From the NCBI GenBank assembly GCA_964007475.1, contig OZ023273.1:126279812-126343811 (forward strand): a DNA stretch of 64,000 nt, given 5' to 3'. The position numbers were made by a program, and so were the translations under genes. The notes beneath the pieces were generated by a model that made no database searches, was not told the DNA's origin, and was given only the letters and a program-made list of their open reading frames with translations. This DNA comes from Hybos culiciformis. Lineage: Eukaryota > Arthropoda > Insecta > Diptera > Hybotidae. How positions within the stretch are numbered: the stretch's first letter is position 1; the number at the start of each line of letters is the position of its first letter. This document shows positions 24,701 to 40,400 of this stretch, in pieces.

Positions 24701-27598
24701 AAAAATTTTCGGTTTTCTAAACATGTAAACTAGCAAATAAACTTATATCAATTGAAATTTTGGTACGCCCATCTGTTGACACGAACCAGGATCATTATTG
24801 ATTGATTCCTTTTCGTATAGATTTTAATATTATTAATGAAGATTTACTTTGAAGGCGCTCTGCTCTGTTTTAGTTATCTATAAAAGTCTATACAACCTTA
24901 AAATATTTTAAATTTTTTTTTTAATATTTCAATTTAAATTTTACCTACCAAACAGTTTTTTAATATATTATCCATCAGAAAGAGCAAAGCAAAAAAAAAC
25001 AATGCGATGAATTTCAATTTTAATATCATTAATTAGTTAAATTTAAATGTTACAATAAAACATCATATATATATAAGAATCCTGCGGCGGGTGTCCGTTT
25101 TGGAAAAAAAAAATGCAATTTTGAATAACACCTTAATAAATTTAATTTGTTAAAGACCACACAAAATAAATCAGAAATTTTGATGGAACAGCAGACTATC
25201 CTTCATTAGATTCACCCGGTAGATAGTTTGGATTCCTTTAAATTCAACCTCTTTCTCACACAACGATATAATGGTAAATATATAGGTATATATAAAAAAA
25301 AAAAAGAAGAAAAATGAAGCAAAAAAAAATTTAATTCTAAATATATATTCTGAGCCATTTATAAAATTATATGGTTTTTAAAAGAAAAATTATGAAAGGA
25401 TATTGTCGGCATGATGTTTTTATCGTCCATCATCATCTGTTTCTCTGGTGTAAAGTTTTTGGACAGAAAGGCAGATAGCAAAAAAAAAACAACTTATATG
25501 TATAATATAAATAATATCTTTATTATAATAAAGAAACAAAATTAATTATTTAAGTAAAAAAACAAAAAAAAAAAAAAATTAAATTATTAAAATTACGATG
25601 ATCGTTTTTTATTTGTTATCAAATTATGGATATTTATATGAAAATCACGTTTTCTATTTTTTTTTTTTTGTGAAAAAGCTTTCATTAACTGAAATTTCTT
25701 AATCCATCTTGGTTTTATTTTATGATTTCCTATAAATTACAGGTTGATTATATTTTATACAGTCTTAAAGAGTATGCCTCGTGAGCCAGACATGTAAGTC
25801 CTATAATAGTATATCTGTACATTTATTGAAGTTAATGAAGAAACATCCAGAAAAGTCTAAAAGCCAAGTTTTCGAGGTCGTTTTTTGATATTTCTTTAGC
25901 ATTTTCAATCATAGTTGGATTTTGTTCCTTTGATATTATCATAATAAATCATAAATTTTGATGGGACATTAATGTGGCGTAACGTAAATCAACTTTATGT
26001 CTCAAAAATCGAGTTATAATGTCACTTCTTTGTCTCATTAAACTCATTATTTTTCTTTTAAAAGTACAGACTTCAAAATCTTTCAATTTTAGCTACATTT
26101 TTGACACATAAAGTTAAGTTTCCAAATTGAAAGATATATAACCTTCAAAACCCTTTGAACCGTTATATAGTTAAAATATTTATATATTATAAAACTCATC
26201 AAAATCTCAAGGTAAAAAAAAAAAAAAGAAATGGGTATCAGACAATTTTACCGTTTTCCTTTAATTATTCCCTTCATTTCATTTTATAGGAAATATTTTT
26301 ATGTTTTTTTTTTTTTTGCTTATTATTGAGGAAAAAAAAAATCAACAGGAATTATGTTTTGGGTCAATTTAACATATCCCAATATACACTATTGCACATT
26401 AAAAATTGTGTAGCTGCAAATATTTTTGCGGTTCAAAATGTGCGCGCACACAATTAAAATTTTATATAAAATATACACATACATTTTGTGTATATACATA
26501 TATATCAAATTCCACTTCTTATTCTTGGATGATGATTCAAAGAGATGTTTTGCAGTGATTTTTATAAAAATTAAATTCTTTAAATGGCAATTCCAAACAT
26601 TTATTATTTGATCTTCCCACGGTCAAATTGCATACTACCTATATTTATATAAAAAAAAAAAAAAATTAAGAAATATTTATCAATATCACTAAAGATAATA
26701 CAAAATTCAGGATTTAGATCGCATTTTTTTTTTAAATGCTTTTAAGTAGCAATAAAAAAAGTATTAACAAATATTTAAAAAATAAAAAAAAAAAAATAAA
26801 AAATTAAAACAGAAAATAATTATAAATTTACTTATAGAATAGCTTATAAAAATGGTTTTCTTTTAACTCTTTTACTTTTTACAATCTTTCGTTGAAATGT
26901 AGTTGTTACACAATTATTCACTTTCTTTTACAAAGTTTAACATAATGTTTGATATTTTTTCAGATGAAAAAGGATAAGCAATAACAAAACGATTATTTGT
27001 TGTTATTGAATTAACACTTGACATCATTATGTAGATTTTGAATGCAATTATGATAGACTGGAATCAATTAAAGTATCTAATTTATTTGATCGTAGCCATC
27101 CTAATTAAATTCGCCTCATAGATACACTTTATTCATCCAGAATTACATAGAAAAAAAAAATACTTTTACATAAAAACACCCAGGTGTGTATAACATTCGT
27201 TACATCGCTATCAAATAACAATAATTATTAATATTATATTTCTTTCAACAACTGCATTGTGACAATATTATATTAATTGTGATTAAATGTTATATAGCTT
27301 TCAACAAAATATTTCTAATATTATTGAAAATTTCTTTTTTAAAAATCTTGTAAAAATTCCTATCTTTCCAAATATGGATAAAAAGTGTGGCGTCTCCATC
27401 AAAAATTAATCATTCTGCACAAGTGTCATTCCTAACATGGTTTTTTTTGTGTGTTGTTTAATTTTTTTTTTAACACTAATGTGTACAATTAAAATTTGTC
27501 AGACTCATTTAATAACAATAGATGCAAGCCCCCCTTATAGAAAAAAAAATTATATGATTCATTATCAGTTTAAGTAAGTTAAAAAATAATAGTTTATC

Positions 27599-27641
27599 CG
27601 AAAAATAATTGCATAATAGATTATACGAAAAATAATTGCAT
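27599..27641. repeat. 16-bp direct repeat with 27-bp period
   Basis: CGAAAAATAATTGCAT occurs at 27599-27614 and 27626-27641. Confidence 0.75.
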
Positions 27642-30600
27642 GTACATAATAAATTTATCTTAAAACAATTTATCTACAAAATTAAAGCAATTTTGAAACA
27701 TTTATTTAGGATTCTTATTCCTTTCTTTAATTATATATAAATTTGACTGTTTAAATGCATTTTTTGTTACGTTCCCAATTTTCTACAAATTGTGGTTTTC
27801 ACTATTTCGTATATTTATTGTTTTGCGAATAATTGAAAAAAAAACAAAAAATGAAACATTTATTCCGAGCTTGCGAATAATTCAAATTTAAACATACCGA
27901 TTTATCTCTGTGACATATTTATTTTATTATAAATTACATATTTTTGAGTTTTTATTATGAACCAAAAATTATTAACATATTATGGATTTTTCAAGACAAA
28001 GCCTCTTTTTCTATCCTTCCATATTTCAATCAATATATCGCAAAAAAAAAATTTAACTTCTTAATCAAAATAAAAGAATATAAAACATAATTTTCAAATA
28101 TGATAAATTGAATATTGAAACAATTAAAAGCATTTAGATAAAGAATCAAAAAATTATGACAAATAAAAATTAATATTATTGTCAATGGATTTTGTAAATC
28201 CTTAATTTATTAAACTTAACTTTAACATAATTTATTAAATAAAAAAAAAATAAATAAATAAGAATAAAAAAAAGAGAAAAGAAAGAAAAGAAAAATTATG
28301 CTCATTTCATCAGCACAAAAGAAAATCGGTTTGAAAAAAATAATAATAATCAAAGCAAAGAAAATGTATCTTCTGAAAAAATCTATAACTAAAAGGAATA
28401 AATCTTGTCGTTTTTTATATGAAACTTCCATAATTATATAGCGCATTACCAATTCTTTCACGGTGTATGTCGCTTAAATTTAACAGTATTAATTTTCATC
28501 AAATGCCATTTATATATAGTTTAATATCATTACTATAGTATATATGCTTTATGTATTAACACTAAATATCCGATATTTCAAAGTTCCGTTGACTTCGTTT
28601 TAGTTATTCTCTTAAGAAAAATATACAACTCAAACATCCCATCTATTTTACTGCATTGTGCTAAATTATGTTATGAAAATTATGCATTTGGTATTCAATA
28701 TAAAAAAAAGTCTTATTAATAATACCCATTTTTGAACCGTAGATATTCATCTATCATTTTTCTATTAAAAATATAGAAGTCCTAATTTTTGGATTTATTT
28801 ATAAAGTTAAAAAATTGCTGTTGATTCGTGAGAATAATTTTCAATAAAAACCAGAGTTTTTATTCATTTTAATATTATTGCCAATAAATTTCGTTAGTAC
28901 TCCGATACTTCATCAGGGCTACAATATAAATTTTTTACAATGATTTTATTTATTAATATAAAAACTTAAAATATTGTTTATTTACATAGACTTTAAAGAC
29001 ATTATATAAGTATTATATTATATATTATAAGGATGCAAATGTTACGATTAATAATTAAAATAACCTATAAGTATTTTAAATTTTAAATACAAAATTAAAA
29101 TATCAAACTTAATTTTGATTTAATACAAATCAATACTGAAACAATGATTTGTTTATTTTTTGTTAGATTGGAAGTTCTTGCATTGTAATGTCTCGCTATA
29201 CTTCATCGCTATGCATTCCACATATCCAATTTTGTGACAGTTAGCGAGATTTTTTCATGTTTTGTTTTTATTAAACTACAAAACAGACGACAGTATAACA
29301 ACCTGAACAAAAATCCCGAGATATCAACCCGTCAACATATTTTTATTTCCATTTTTTTATTTTTTATTTTGTTAAGTAAACCTCAAGATGACCATAATAA
29401 GTTGAAATATATTTTTTTTTTGATTATATATATTTTGAAGTAATAGTAAAAGTAACATATTCACTGAATACTTATTGCAACGGAAAGCTTAATGAATATA
29501 AACAATAAAGAAAATTTAATGACGCCCTTTTCAAAAAGCTGAACCTATTGGATATAGCTATTGGAGAAGAAATAAAAGGCATTTTGAACAGCAACATCAA
29601 TGCCATAATTCAAACAAAAAAGTATAGTAAATTCAATAAAAAATCAACATTCATATTATAATAAAAAACAAACAAAAATATTATAAATAGTTAAGTGAAT
29701 TGAACTTAAACTTTTACTATAAATTAAGCTATATTATTAATTACTATTCGATTTAGTCTATCCTAGTGTATGGCACGAAGATTGTATCTTATGTCTAAAT
29801 TTGTCTTAAATACAAATAAATTCAAATTTTATAGTGACAATTTTACAAAATTTTTCATTTATAAATAAAATATAACATTGTATTAAATACCAAATACAAG
29901 AGCATGGCGCCGTAATTACATTTAAGGTCTAAATTCATGTAAAATTTTGTGCAAGTACTAAACAAATTTGAAGTTCTAGACATAGTTCTGTCTATCACAT
30001 GAACTTGTGCTACCAATATGCTACCAATCTTAACTGAGCCGATAAAAATTAGTATCACAACAAATTAAAACAAACATATGATTTTATCTAATAAAATTTT
30101 CCAAGTAGAGTTATTATACCTTTGTAATTATAATTTAAAATTTAAAATAGAAAACATAATTTTGTTAATTTTGGTAATTTTAAATTAAAGTAAACTTGTT
30201 AGTTTTATTTCTATTCCATAGCGCAGAATTTTTAAAATTTCAATGCCTTTTATTTCGCAACTATTCTAAAGTTATAAATTATATTAAAAACTACTGCTGT
30301 AGGAATCCATTATTGAGCCTGAACTATACATTTATGATAACAACAATTATTATTTTGCTAAACAAATTTTGTGATTATCCTGTAGTCTAGTTTCATTTTT
30401 ATTTTATAATTCGGAGTAAATAAAAGAGACATATAGATATCGAAATCTATTTATATGCATATTATAACTTTACATGCGTACAAAATTCACCTCAAACTTT
30501 ACAGAAAGTAAACAAAAGTGAACAAGGTCACGCAATCAATGTCAAAGAATATATACAGAAAGGAATTTAAAAAGAATAACAACACCAAAAAAAAAAATTG

Positions 30601-33235
30601 AATAATGGTAAACTCTCATAAAACTTGCTGGGAACATTTCTTTATATAAAATAATTTTTTTTCCTTTCATGTTATGAAGAAAAGTTCAGGTGTATTTTTT
30701 TATTATTATTTTATTTTTTATTTTATTTTTTTTTAATAAATTGTTGTCTGAAAAAATTAATTCTTATCATTATAAATGAACTGCAGAGCAATCAAAATAC
30801 TTCCACCAGATTCCCATTGAATTCATATAAATTTAAGAAAAAAAAAAATTGTTTTTTTTTTTTTTCTTTTAATCCTTTCATTTTACTTAAATGGAGCGTA
30901 ACATATTGTCAAATCAATGTGCATTTCAAATCGAATAAATGGCGGGTGGGTGGCATTTTATCGTTAAATTTTTGTCCTAACGTTAAAACATCAATTAAAA
31001 CATCAATTGCATTTAATTTCCTTAAATTTTTTATTTTGTTTTTTTTTTTTTTAGTTAATTTTTTTTTTTCAATTATATTTATTGATAATTATTTATTACT
31101 TAATATTTTTATATAAACAAGTTATTTTTTTAGTTTTATTTTATCTTTAAGTATATAATGTAGGTACATTGGATATTGGATATCAATTAACAATTGTTAG
31201 ATATTGATGTACATAAAGTTGAATTTAGCTTGAATAATAGGTATAATATTGTGGAGTTGAAATCTGCTTGAGTTTTCTAGGACTTTAATATATATATTTT
31301 TTTAAAGTTTATTAAAAAATTTTAATGAACATTATTTAAAAAATGATAAATAAGGCGAAATGTACTATGAATGAGCCCTATGGGTTATGTAAAATATATA
31401 TTTTTCTCACATTTTATCTTTAATCATTTTAAAAATTCAAATGTATTAAAAAATAATCACAAAATAAAAAAAGAAATTTTCTTAATTTTTTAAATTCAGA
31501 AAAATTGCATTTTTTCGAATAAAACGAAATTTTATTTTTATTTTGTTAACTATAGTTATATAGAAACAATTATATGATAATATCTTAACAATTCAATTCT
31601 CATATCTAAAGTAAATTCAATTCTTTAGTTTAATATATGAATTCGACCACAAAGCCGCGAAAAAGTATTAAATTCATATTTTCGAAAAAGAAAAACACTA
31701 TTATCAAGCGAATTCAATATTTTCTTTATAAACGAATTTACTGTCATAACTCCGTAAAATTTTATTCAGGTATAAAAAAAATATAGTAAATCGATGTTTC
31801 ATCGATAAGATTTTTATTTAAATAATTTGAAAACAGACAAAAGCATCCAAAAATTTTAAATTACGAAACAAACAAAAAAAGATTTAGACATTGGGTTATA
31901 TTATTTTTCTTATATCTAAAAGCAATAATCTTTTCTCTTAATAATTTGTGTGCCAGGTAGCGGCTGGCAAATTAATAAAATGTCATAAGTCAAATTAGCA
32001 ACTTGTCTCTAATTTTTAATGTTAGTTTTATAAAAAAAAAATCAACTTCAGGGAAAAAAAATTATAATCAAATGTTACTTTTAATTTTGTTTTAATTTTA
32101 ACAAAACCAACATTATATATGGCTGCATTATATTATATTTTGCATGTTTTCAATTTTTATAATGTTATTTGTTATGTAGAAATACACTACAGACATGTAA
32201 AACATACAAAAGAATAAACATTTTTTCATATATTTAGTTCAAGTTACATGAATCAAAATTTGACCTTTTGCATTAAGATTTCATCGATAAGGTTTAGATT
32301 TTTCAAAATAATGAAATTATATTGCAAAATGATTATGTAATGAAAATAACTATCAAACTAACAAAACCAAATCTTCGTCTTTGAACTTTTCGAAGCACAG
32401 GATTTGGTAAAGAAATTAAAATCGTGCTTTTCAAAATAATTCATGAATAAAATTTTTAAAAATTAATTTAGAATTTTTCGAAAGTTGTAATCTACAGGTT
32501 CACAAGTATTTTCCTATTATTTTTAGGTGAAACTTTTCATAAATTAACTTTCGTAACGAACTTATAATTTTATTTCAAATTCAAATTATGCAAATTATGA
32601 CATTCACTCTTTCTCTGGATTTATTTATTGAAATATTTTATGGTTTTTTTTAAATAAAACCAAAAGAATGTTGATGTCATCCTATTTAAATCCTACATCC
32701 TTTTATTCTCACGCTGATATAAAACAGTGTACCTAATAGTCAAAACGAAATAAAAATTAAGACAAAAGCTAAATTAGTGAATTTTAATACATCATCCAAC
32801 AACTTAAAAATTTCAAGCGCCAATTTTAGAAAAAGCTTCCTGATAAATCAACTCAAAAACAAAACAAAGTAAAAAAAAAAACCAAAAATAAAAAAAAAAC
32901 TGAAAGGATCATTTCCCATTTAAATGTGTTGTTGGCATAAAAATAAAAAAAAAAAAGAAATGAATATTTATGTAACAAAACATAATGATACTTATGTTCA
33001 TATATTTTATCGATCAATTAAGCATGTGAGCATATTAAGTTCATTTTGTATTAATCGTTTATAAAACTTAATAAAATCATACGTATACAATTCATGCAGA
33101 TAGAAATTTTTATACTTGATACCTGCGCATGTTAAATATTTTCCCATCCATTGATGGTGGCAAGTTTACCATGAAAAAAAAATATATATTTTTAAGGAAT
33201 TTACAGCAATGTTAAAGCAAAAAAAAAAAAAAACT

Positions 33236-33257
33236 ATAATAATAATAATAATAATAT
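33236..33257. repeat. (AAT)n short microsatellite
   Basis: Six to seven AAT units in the intergenic region. Confidence 0.8.
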
Positions 33258-35420
33258 GGAAAAAAGATCAGCAAATAAAGAAATAAAAAATCTCGGCCAA
33301 GATTAAAGGTATATGTATACTTATATAACCACAGAGTATAGAACAATTAGTGAACCACTAATTGATTTAAAGCATTTCCTCTCATATAAAACTTCAAGCT
33401 TATACACCATATAGTCTAATAAGATTAGTTTAATTTTGCTTCAGAAACCAATTTGGAAAAAAAACTTTTAACTTATTTTCTAATTCAGTTTTTATAATAT
33501 TAAATATTTGGAAAATTGAACATTGAACTTTTTCATTCATTTTTTTTTCAAAAATTTGGGATAAAAATCGTGTCAATTAAAAATTAAATAAAATTAAATT
33601 GAAAATTTCCTAAATTTAACATTTGATTAAAACTAAGATCAACAAACTAAGATCCAACAAACTTGGTGAATCTAGCAAAAGATCTTTCGAAGTTTTTAAT
33701 TTTCAAGGCCATTTATTCTTTAGCACTAGTGCATTCACTGTATTTTATTTTGTTTTACTAGCAATAAAAATACGAAAAAAAAATTGTATGAAACTTTTTT
33801 TTAGTATTCTTAATCAATGATTCGACCTAATCAACTGTATTATGAATTCAAAATTATGAACTTTAATTTTGATATAAAATTTAATGCAATGTTACTTAGA
33901 ATCAATTCACATCACGAAAAATAACCAACTCTTTTAAAATTACTAAAAACAAAAAAAAAATTAAATTGGAATCAGTTAAAATAAGTAATAAGAAATCGCT
34001 AGAATTTCAGATATTTGTGGTATGCATGGGAGCCTTGAATTTTTACAATTAAAAACTTTACTCTTTTTCAGCATAATCAAATTTTTTTTTTTTTTTATTA
34101 AATATTTATTTTTATAAAATATAATGAATGTTTACATATTTTACAATTTAAAAATTTAAAATAAGATCTGTTTATTTTATTGAAGATTTCTGTAACTAAA
34201 TAATAACATTTTTTTTAACGATTCAACACGCTACTCCTTGCACAATTTTTAAACCGAAATACAATAATTAACTCCGCTACACTGTTAAATCATTTGTAAG
34301 TAATAAATTGCCACCAATCTTTTTAAACTGTTTATTCGACGCACTCAGTATTTTTGCTAAATGTGGAATATTTGGAATAATCTTCAGGTTAACCGATTGT
34401 TTTCGAATTTCATTATTAAATCTACCTAATAAAGCTCGAATACTATAAGTGCACAGAAAACAACAGATAGTTCCTTAAAAAAAAATTAAAAAATAAAGGA
34501 CAAAAAAATTTTTGAACAGGTCTTTATAAAATACTACGTAATTATGTTTAACAAAAAAGGTGTATAAAATTAGAACTTTAATTTGTTTATAAATTCATGA
34601 ACAAGAAGAAATTTTAAGAAAAAAAATATGCACTTAAAGCTACATTTTAACAAAATATTTTTAACAAATCCTTGCTATTTACCTTTTTTTTTTTTTGTTA
34701 AAAATTTTGTTTCAATTTGTTATGCATTCTCTAAATCTCCTTATTAAAAGAATGATTATAAATTGTATTATGTATATAAAGGCTAATAAATAATACGTAG
34801 GTATTATATTAATGCGACAGTACCAAAAATTCATAATCTCGTAAGTAGTAAGATCCAAATTTAAATAATTGTTAGAGATCATGAAAATTTAAACAAAATC
34901 TAATCTTTCTTTCTTGCCTCAATTTTCTTATATTTTCGTAACCGCCTGGGCTCTAAGGATTGAAATAGGGCATTGGTTGAATAATAAAGTAGAACTAATA
35001 ACTGCATTGCTTCTAGTATAAACACATTATCATTTAAAAACTAATTATTAGATTTACATATTAAATTTAAATTCAGTTTTGTTTTTAATGATCAATTCTT
35101 ATTAGAAGCATAAATTATGTATTTTATAATATTGACATTATATATAATTTTTCAACATAATACGCATAATGAATGTAATTTATGTTCGTATTTGGTTTTA
35201 ATTTCTTGTCAAACATATTAAAATATTATGAGGAGCATGAACACAAAAAAAAATTATGGCAACTAACAAAATCGGTTAATAAAATGTTAATTTATTAAGT
35301 AGTTTCAATGAATTCACAAAATTTCACCACAAGTTTCATTTCTTATTATTCCTATATTTAATGTCTTTCTCCTTGCAGATTTACCAAGAGTTATATTCTT
35401 GTATTCTTGTATACAATTTC

Positions 35421-35462
35421 AATACTCATATTTCGACACTAAATACTCATATTTCGATCCTA
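35421..35462. repeat. 21-bp tandem duplication
   Basis: Two adjacent copies beginning AATACTCATATTTCGA, 19 of 21 bases identical, between the Wnt6 and wingless tails. Confidence 0.8.
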
Positions 35463-37158
35463 TTTGAAATGTCAAGGTTTTCAGAAAATTGAAATAATAA
35501 AATTTTAAATTTAAAGTTTCATTTACATTATTTATTTATTAATTTAAATATTTAAATAATAATATTCTCTTTTACAAAAATTATATAAAATTCATTAATT
35601 TAAAAATTCTATAGAATACATTATTTACATTAATACATTATTTTAGAAACAATTAATTTTAAATTAAATTTATTTAAAAAAAAAATAAATATTATTCTTA
35701 TTACAAGTTAACATTTTTGTTTTAATCTAAAAAAATATAATATTTAAATAAAAAAATTTTCTATTTACAAAAAGCTTCAAATCTAAAATAAGTATTTATA
35801 ATAATTCTAATTTAAAAAAACTTTTTTTTTTTAATTACTAAAAAAAATGCTTATGAAAGTTTTCATTTTATTTATATTTATTTTAACTTCAGTCTTTCAT
35901 TTAATTTTTTTTTTTAATTTTTCAAATTATTTCTTATTCTTATTATCTTTTTTTAAAGTAGGCTTACTCCATAATAAATCGATTTCTTCGCAAACTATAA
36001 AACAGACTTGTTTGTAATTTTATTTAAAGTAAATATTTTTCGAACCAAAACATTTAAAATAATAGTTTTACTTTTCATAAAATTATAGAAAAAAATCAAT
36101 TGCAAGTATTTCATTAAAAAACAAATTATTTTTATTCTTCTTTTTTTCAAAGGCGATGAACAATATCTATAATACGAATTGATTTAATTAATTTTTACTA
36201 ACTTTGAATCTATAGTTAGATTAATGTACACACTATACATAATATAAATATGTAATTCTTAATGTGTATATAAGAAAACCGCTAAATCGAGATAATATAT
36301 GCAAATTAAATTAGAACATAAACATAATAATATAAAAATTATATCATTCTTACATAAAATTATATAATTTAACCAAGAAAAAAGTGTTTAAACTGGGATT
36401 CATATTTAAGTTTCATTTAATACTGTTTTATCCATATAACATATTTTCATATGACATTTTTTATTCATTATCTAAATAAAAATCAATAAAATTTCTTATT
36501 CAAAAAATTCACAAAAAATAATAATTATAATTTATGTATTTTTATATATTTTTTTTTTGGTACTTTATGTTTAATAATTAAAATTAACTAATAATTTATT
36601 TACGTATATTTACAGGTTTTTCTGTTAAATATTAATTTTGTTTTAATTATGCTTATTTTGGAAGATACGAAAAATATTTTAATTTTTGTACATTTTTCTT
36701 CTTTTATCTTTTATTGTCAAATTTACAAGAAAATTAATTGAATTTAAAGCATGATAACCTCATTATTATATTTGGAGAAAAAATTGTGTAGATACAAAAA
36801 TTCAAGAAAACATTTTAATTCTTTATTTATGTTTTGAAAATAATTTTTTAAATAAGATTTTTTTTATTAAGTACAAGTATACAAATCTGTATGTAAATGC
36901 ATGTTTGATTTTATATTTTAAGAAATAATTTATATATATTTTTAAGCTAAGTATTATTGAGAAATTGTAATTCACATAAAAATAAAGCAATCATTTCTCA
37001 ATTCTGATTTATTTTAAATTAAAAAAAGAAAAATAATAATTTCATAAATATATCTATTATATGTAACATATTTTACTCATATTTCTCTATAAATAATAAA
37101 TTACAAAATTAAATCTAAGGGAAACTAAATAAGTGATCTTAAATATCTAAAAATAGTT

Positions 37159-37465
37159 TTAAAGACATGTATGTATTGTTTTTTTAGTTCGACATAATTT
37201 GCATTTAACCTCACAACACCAATGGAATGTGCAAGCGCAGCGTTCGACAACAATAACTTCTTGTGTACGATAACCTCGACCGCAGCACATTAAATCACAA
37301 CCGTCAACTCCAATTGATGTATCATTACATTGACGGCCATGTGTACCTTGAATACCTAAGCGAGGATTTTTTTCACAAAATCCTGGTGAAGGTTCTAAGT
37401 AAACTAAATCTTTAACACCCGGTGGTTTGTGATCTGGATTATATGGCTTCAATTGAAAATGATAT
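37159..37465 (-). CDS. wg: wingless exon 5 (terminal exon)
   Basis: The acceptor is ATTATAG on the minus strand and the TAA stop is at 37159-37161. It encodes [70 protein letters not shown] and the terminus HTCL. This is the cysteine-rich C-terminal domain that inserts into the Frizzled cysteine-rich domain in known Wnt structures. A possible AATAAA on the minus strand lies at 37013-37008; its use is not established. Confidence 0.96.
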
Positions 37466-40400
37466 CTATAATGAATTTAAAAATATAATTATGTATTAAT
37501 ACAAACTATAAAACAAGATGAGAAGATTATTGTGTATTTTAAAAAGATATTGTTATTATTACAAAAAAAAAGGAGCATGATATTATCACATTTTTGTTAT
37601 TTACACTTATAATCAACCGACGAAATTATACATTCAGTAAAAGTTAAAACAGAACCGCAATATAAAAGAAAAGCTTAATTTAAGATATAAATTATCCAAT
37701 TTTTTCGATTTTCTTTGGTTGGAAGATTTTTATCTGTTTTTATTTGGTAAATATGTTTATATATTAAAAACTATTTACCTATTATTTTTCTTATGATGAC
37801 GATTCCTAGATCGAACTGAATTTCTGGGAATACTATTTGGACTTGATGCTATATTATTTGATTGCAGATTATTATTATGATGTTTAATTGCATGATCATT
37901 TTGAATATTCGAATTCAAATTTATAGAATTTCCATTATCTTTATTAACACCATTACCATTACTACCAGCAACATTATTGCTTCGCAAACTATTACTAACC
38001 ATTACCCGTGATGCACCATCAAAACGATCTTTTAAATTGTCACCTATAATTCTAAAATTCGCCAAGCGCATCCAACATGTTTTCACGGTACAAGAACCTG
38101 ACATTCCATGGCATTTACACTCTTGTCGCATTTCTGCTTGAACATGCTAAAAAATTAAGACAACAAAATATTAATTTAAATAAAGAAAAAAATTATATTA
38201 ACAGGTTGTGAACGGGGATTAATAATTTTTTTTGGTTTTATGTCAATTTGTATTCAGATTCGAAACATTAATATTGAAAATTAATATCTTTTAGGAGAAG
38301 AAGTATTCTTTTTTTTTGTTAGTTTTAAAAATAACATTCTATGTTCATTTTATTTAATATTTATACATATAAATAGCTAATAATATGTAGAATTGTACAT
38401 ATAGAAGAAAAATCTTAAAATTATTTTAATTTCTAATTTTAATTAATTTTTTGAGTTGAAAAGCAAAAACAATAAAAAAGCAAGATATATTAGTGAAATC
38501 AACTATAGTAAAAAAAAATAAGCGAAGGAGAATGAAACAATTTTTTTTTTCTTATTAAAACATTTACATTATTAAAGTTTAATTCCTTCAATCAGTTTTC
38601 ACTTAATTATTTTTAAATGGCTTTTAAATGTAATAAATATTCATTTTTTTTTTTATTTCGATTTTATATTTGGCTGATTTTATCTGTTGAAAGATGCAGT
38701 TATGATTTTAGCGATCTCCCAGGTTTACATGTTTTTTGCCCGCTGGCCAGGGACGAAAAAAAAAATATTAAAACTAAATTCTAATAAGATTCGATCTAAA
38801 TTCCAATAATTTCGGTTTCGAAAAATAAAATGTTTTAGAGACAATATACTGATTGCCATTTACATATTACTGTGTACTGCTGTGTCTATTATATTTTTTT
38901 TTTAAATAATAACAATCTTCGTACAATTCTATTTTCTCAATCCGTTTGTTTTGGTCGAACTAATTTTAATAGGATAATTAAATCTATATATATAAAATAT
39001 AAACTATAGCATTGCAGCACACTGTATTGTTATAAATATTTGATTTAAAAAATTTGTCTAATAACTTTTGTGTTAAAATTTGTTCATGAAGAGTTTTTAT
39101 TCACTCTCAAAAATTTAACAAATAAAATTAAATCATCTCGCTACTGTCAATAATATTCTGATTACGATCATGGTAATAATAACGCAAAATATAATGTAAT
39201 AGCGATATTAAATTAAGAAAAAAAAATCAGAAGAAAAAGTTGTTGATTTTTTAAATTTACTTTTTTTTTTAAGGTATAAAGATATAAAAATAACGTTGTG
39301 GCTCAGCATGATGTCCAGATATATGAAATAAATATTTTGATATTACTTTATCAAAAACAGAAAAAAATAAATAAAATAATAATAATAAAATCGTATAAAG
39401 AGAAAAATTATCCTTAATATTATTATATTGAAATAAATATAATGTATAAGCAAGAAGAAAAAAAAAAGAAACTAAAACTTGTCTTTTAATTGAAAATAAT
39501 CTATTTACGGTGTACTCTGCATATCAGATCAAATAATTAAGAGTCAATTCATGACTTTATATTGTTTCCATTTATTAAAAGATCATTATAATGAGTACGA
39601 TATATTTTTAAAATTAGAAATCATGAAGTAAATCAATATTGAAATGAGTCTTAATTGTAGACGACATGAAATTCGAAAGAAATTATTTTTTAACGCAAAA
39701 TGTACGGATCCAATTTTTTCGAATTAAATTAAATTAATGTTTCGATAATGTTCACTTGTCAATACAAATTTAAATGTAATCTAACTAAATTTGAATTAAG
39801 CTTACCGCTCTTCCTGCTTCATTATTGTGCAAATTCATTTTTTCCCTTAAATTTCGTCCTCGTTCTCCTGTATCAACAAATTCTCTGGAAAATTTAAAAC
39901 CAAATCCAATATTGTCTGAACAACCACCCCATTCCCAGTCACGTACACCAGCCACAGATCCTATTTGATGATTCGCTTGCGGCGAACGACTTTGATGACT
40001 ATAATCACATGTACATGATTCTATTGAACCTTCGCTACAAGCTCTTGCAATTGAATGGGTTACTGCAGCACTTGTTATTGCATAAATGAATGCTGTCTCA
40101 CGGCAACCTTTAAAAAAGAAATACAAATAGAATGAAAAGAATATTAGATTTTGAATATTTCAAACAAGTTCTGTCAATATTTAAAGAAATTTAAGCATTA
40201 GATACATTACATATAGTTGTTTCTATTATTTTATTTTAATAAGTTCTTTTGCTTTTGTTACATAAGTATATAGGCAGAAAACAATATAAGTTTTAGAGCA
40301 ATGTTTCATGACTTTATTATTACATTGCACAGAAGGTTTATAATTTTAGAGTGTAAAGTAAGAAAAAATATATTGGTAACTATTTGCAGATTTATAGTCA

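Larger units (their letters stand above)
18903..37158. other. 18 kb spacer between the Wnt6 and wingless tails
   Basis: No recognisable gene. It contains the exon-like ORF at 21586-21757, small repeats and many homopolymer runs. A short inverted repeat CCTGCCA/TGGCAGG lies near 23230-23275. By position it is a candidate home for shared wingless/Wnt6 enhancers, which cannot be seen from single-sequence reading. Confidence 0.5.

Noticed and set aside
29509..29661. Open stretch reading LLDIAIGEEIKGIL
   Set aside because: About 40 codons with no Met, no clear splice sites and no family recognised; compatible with chance.
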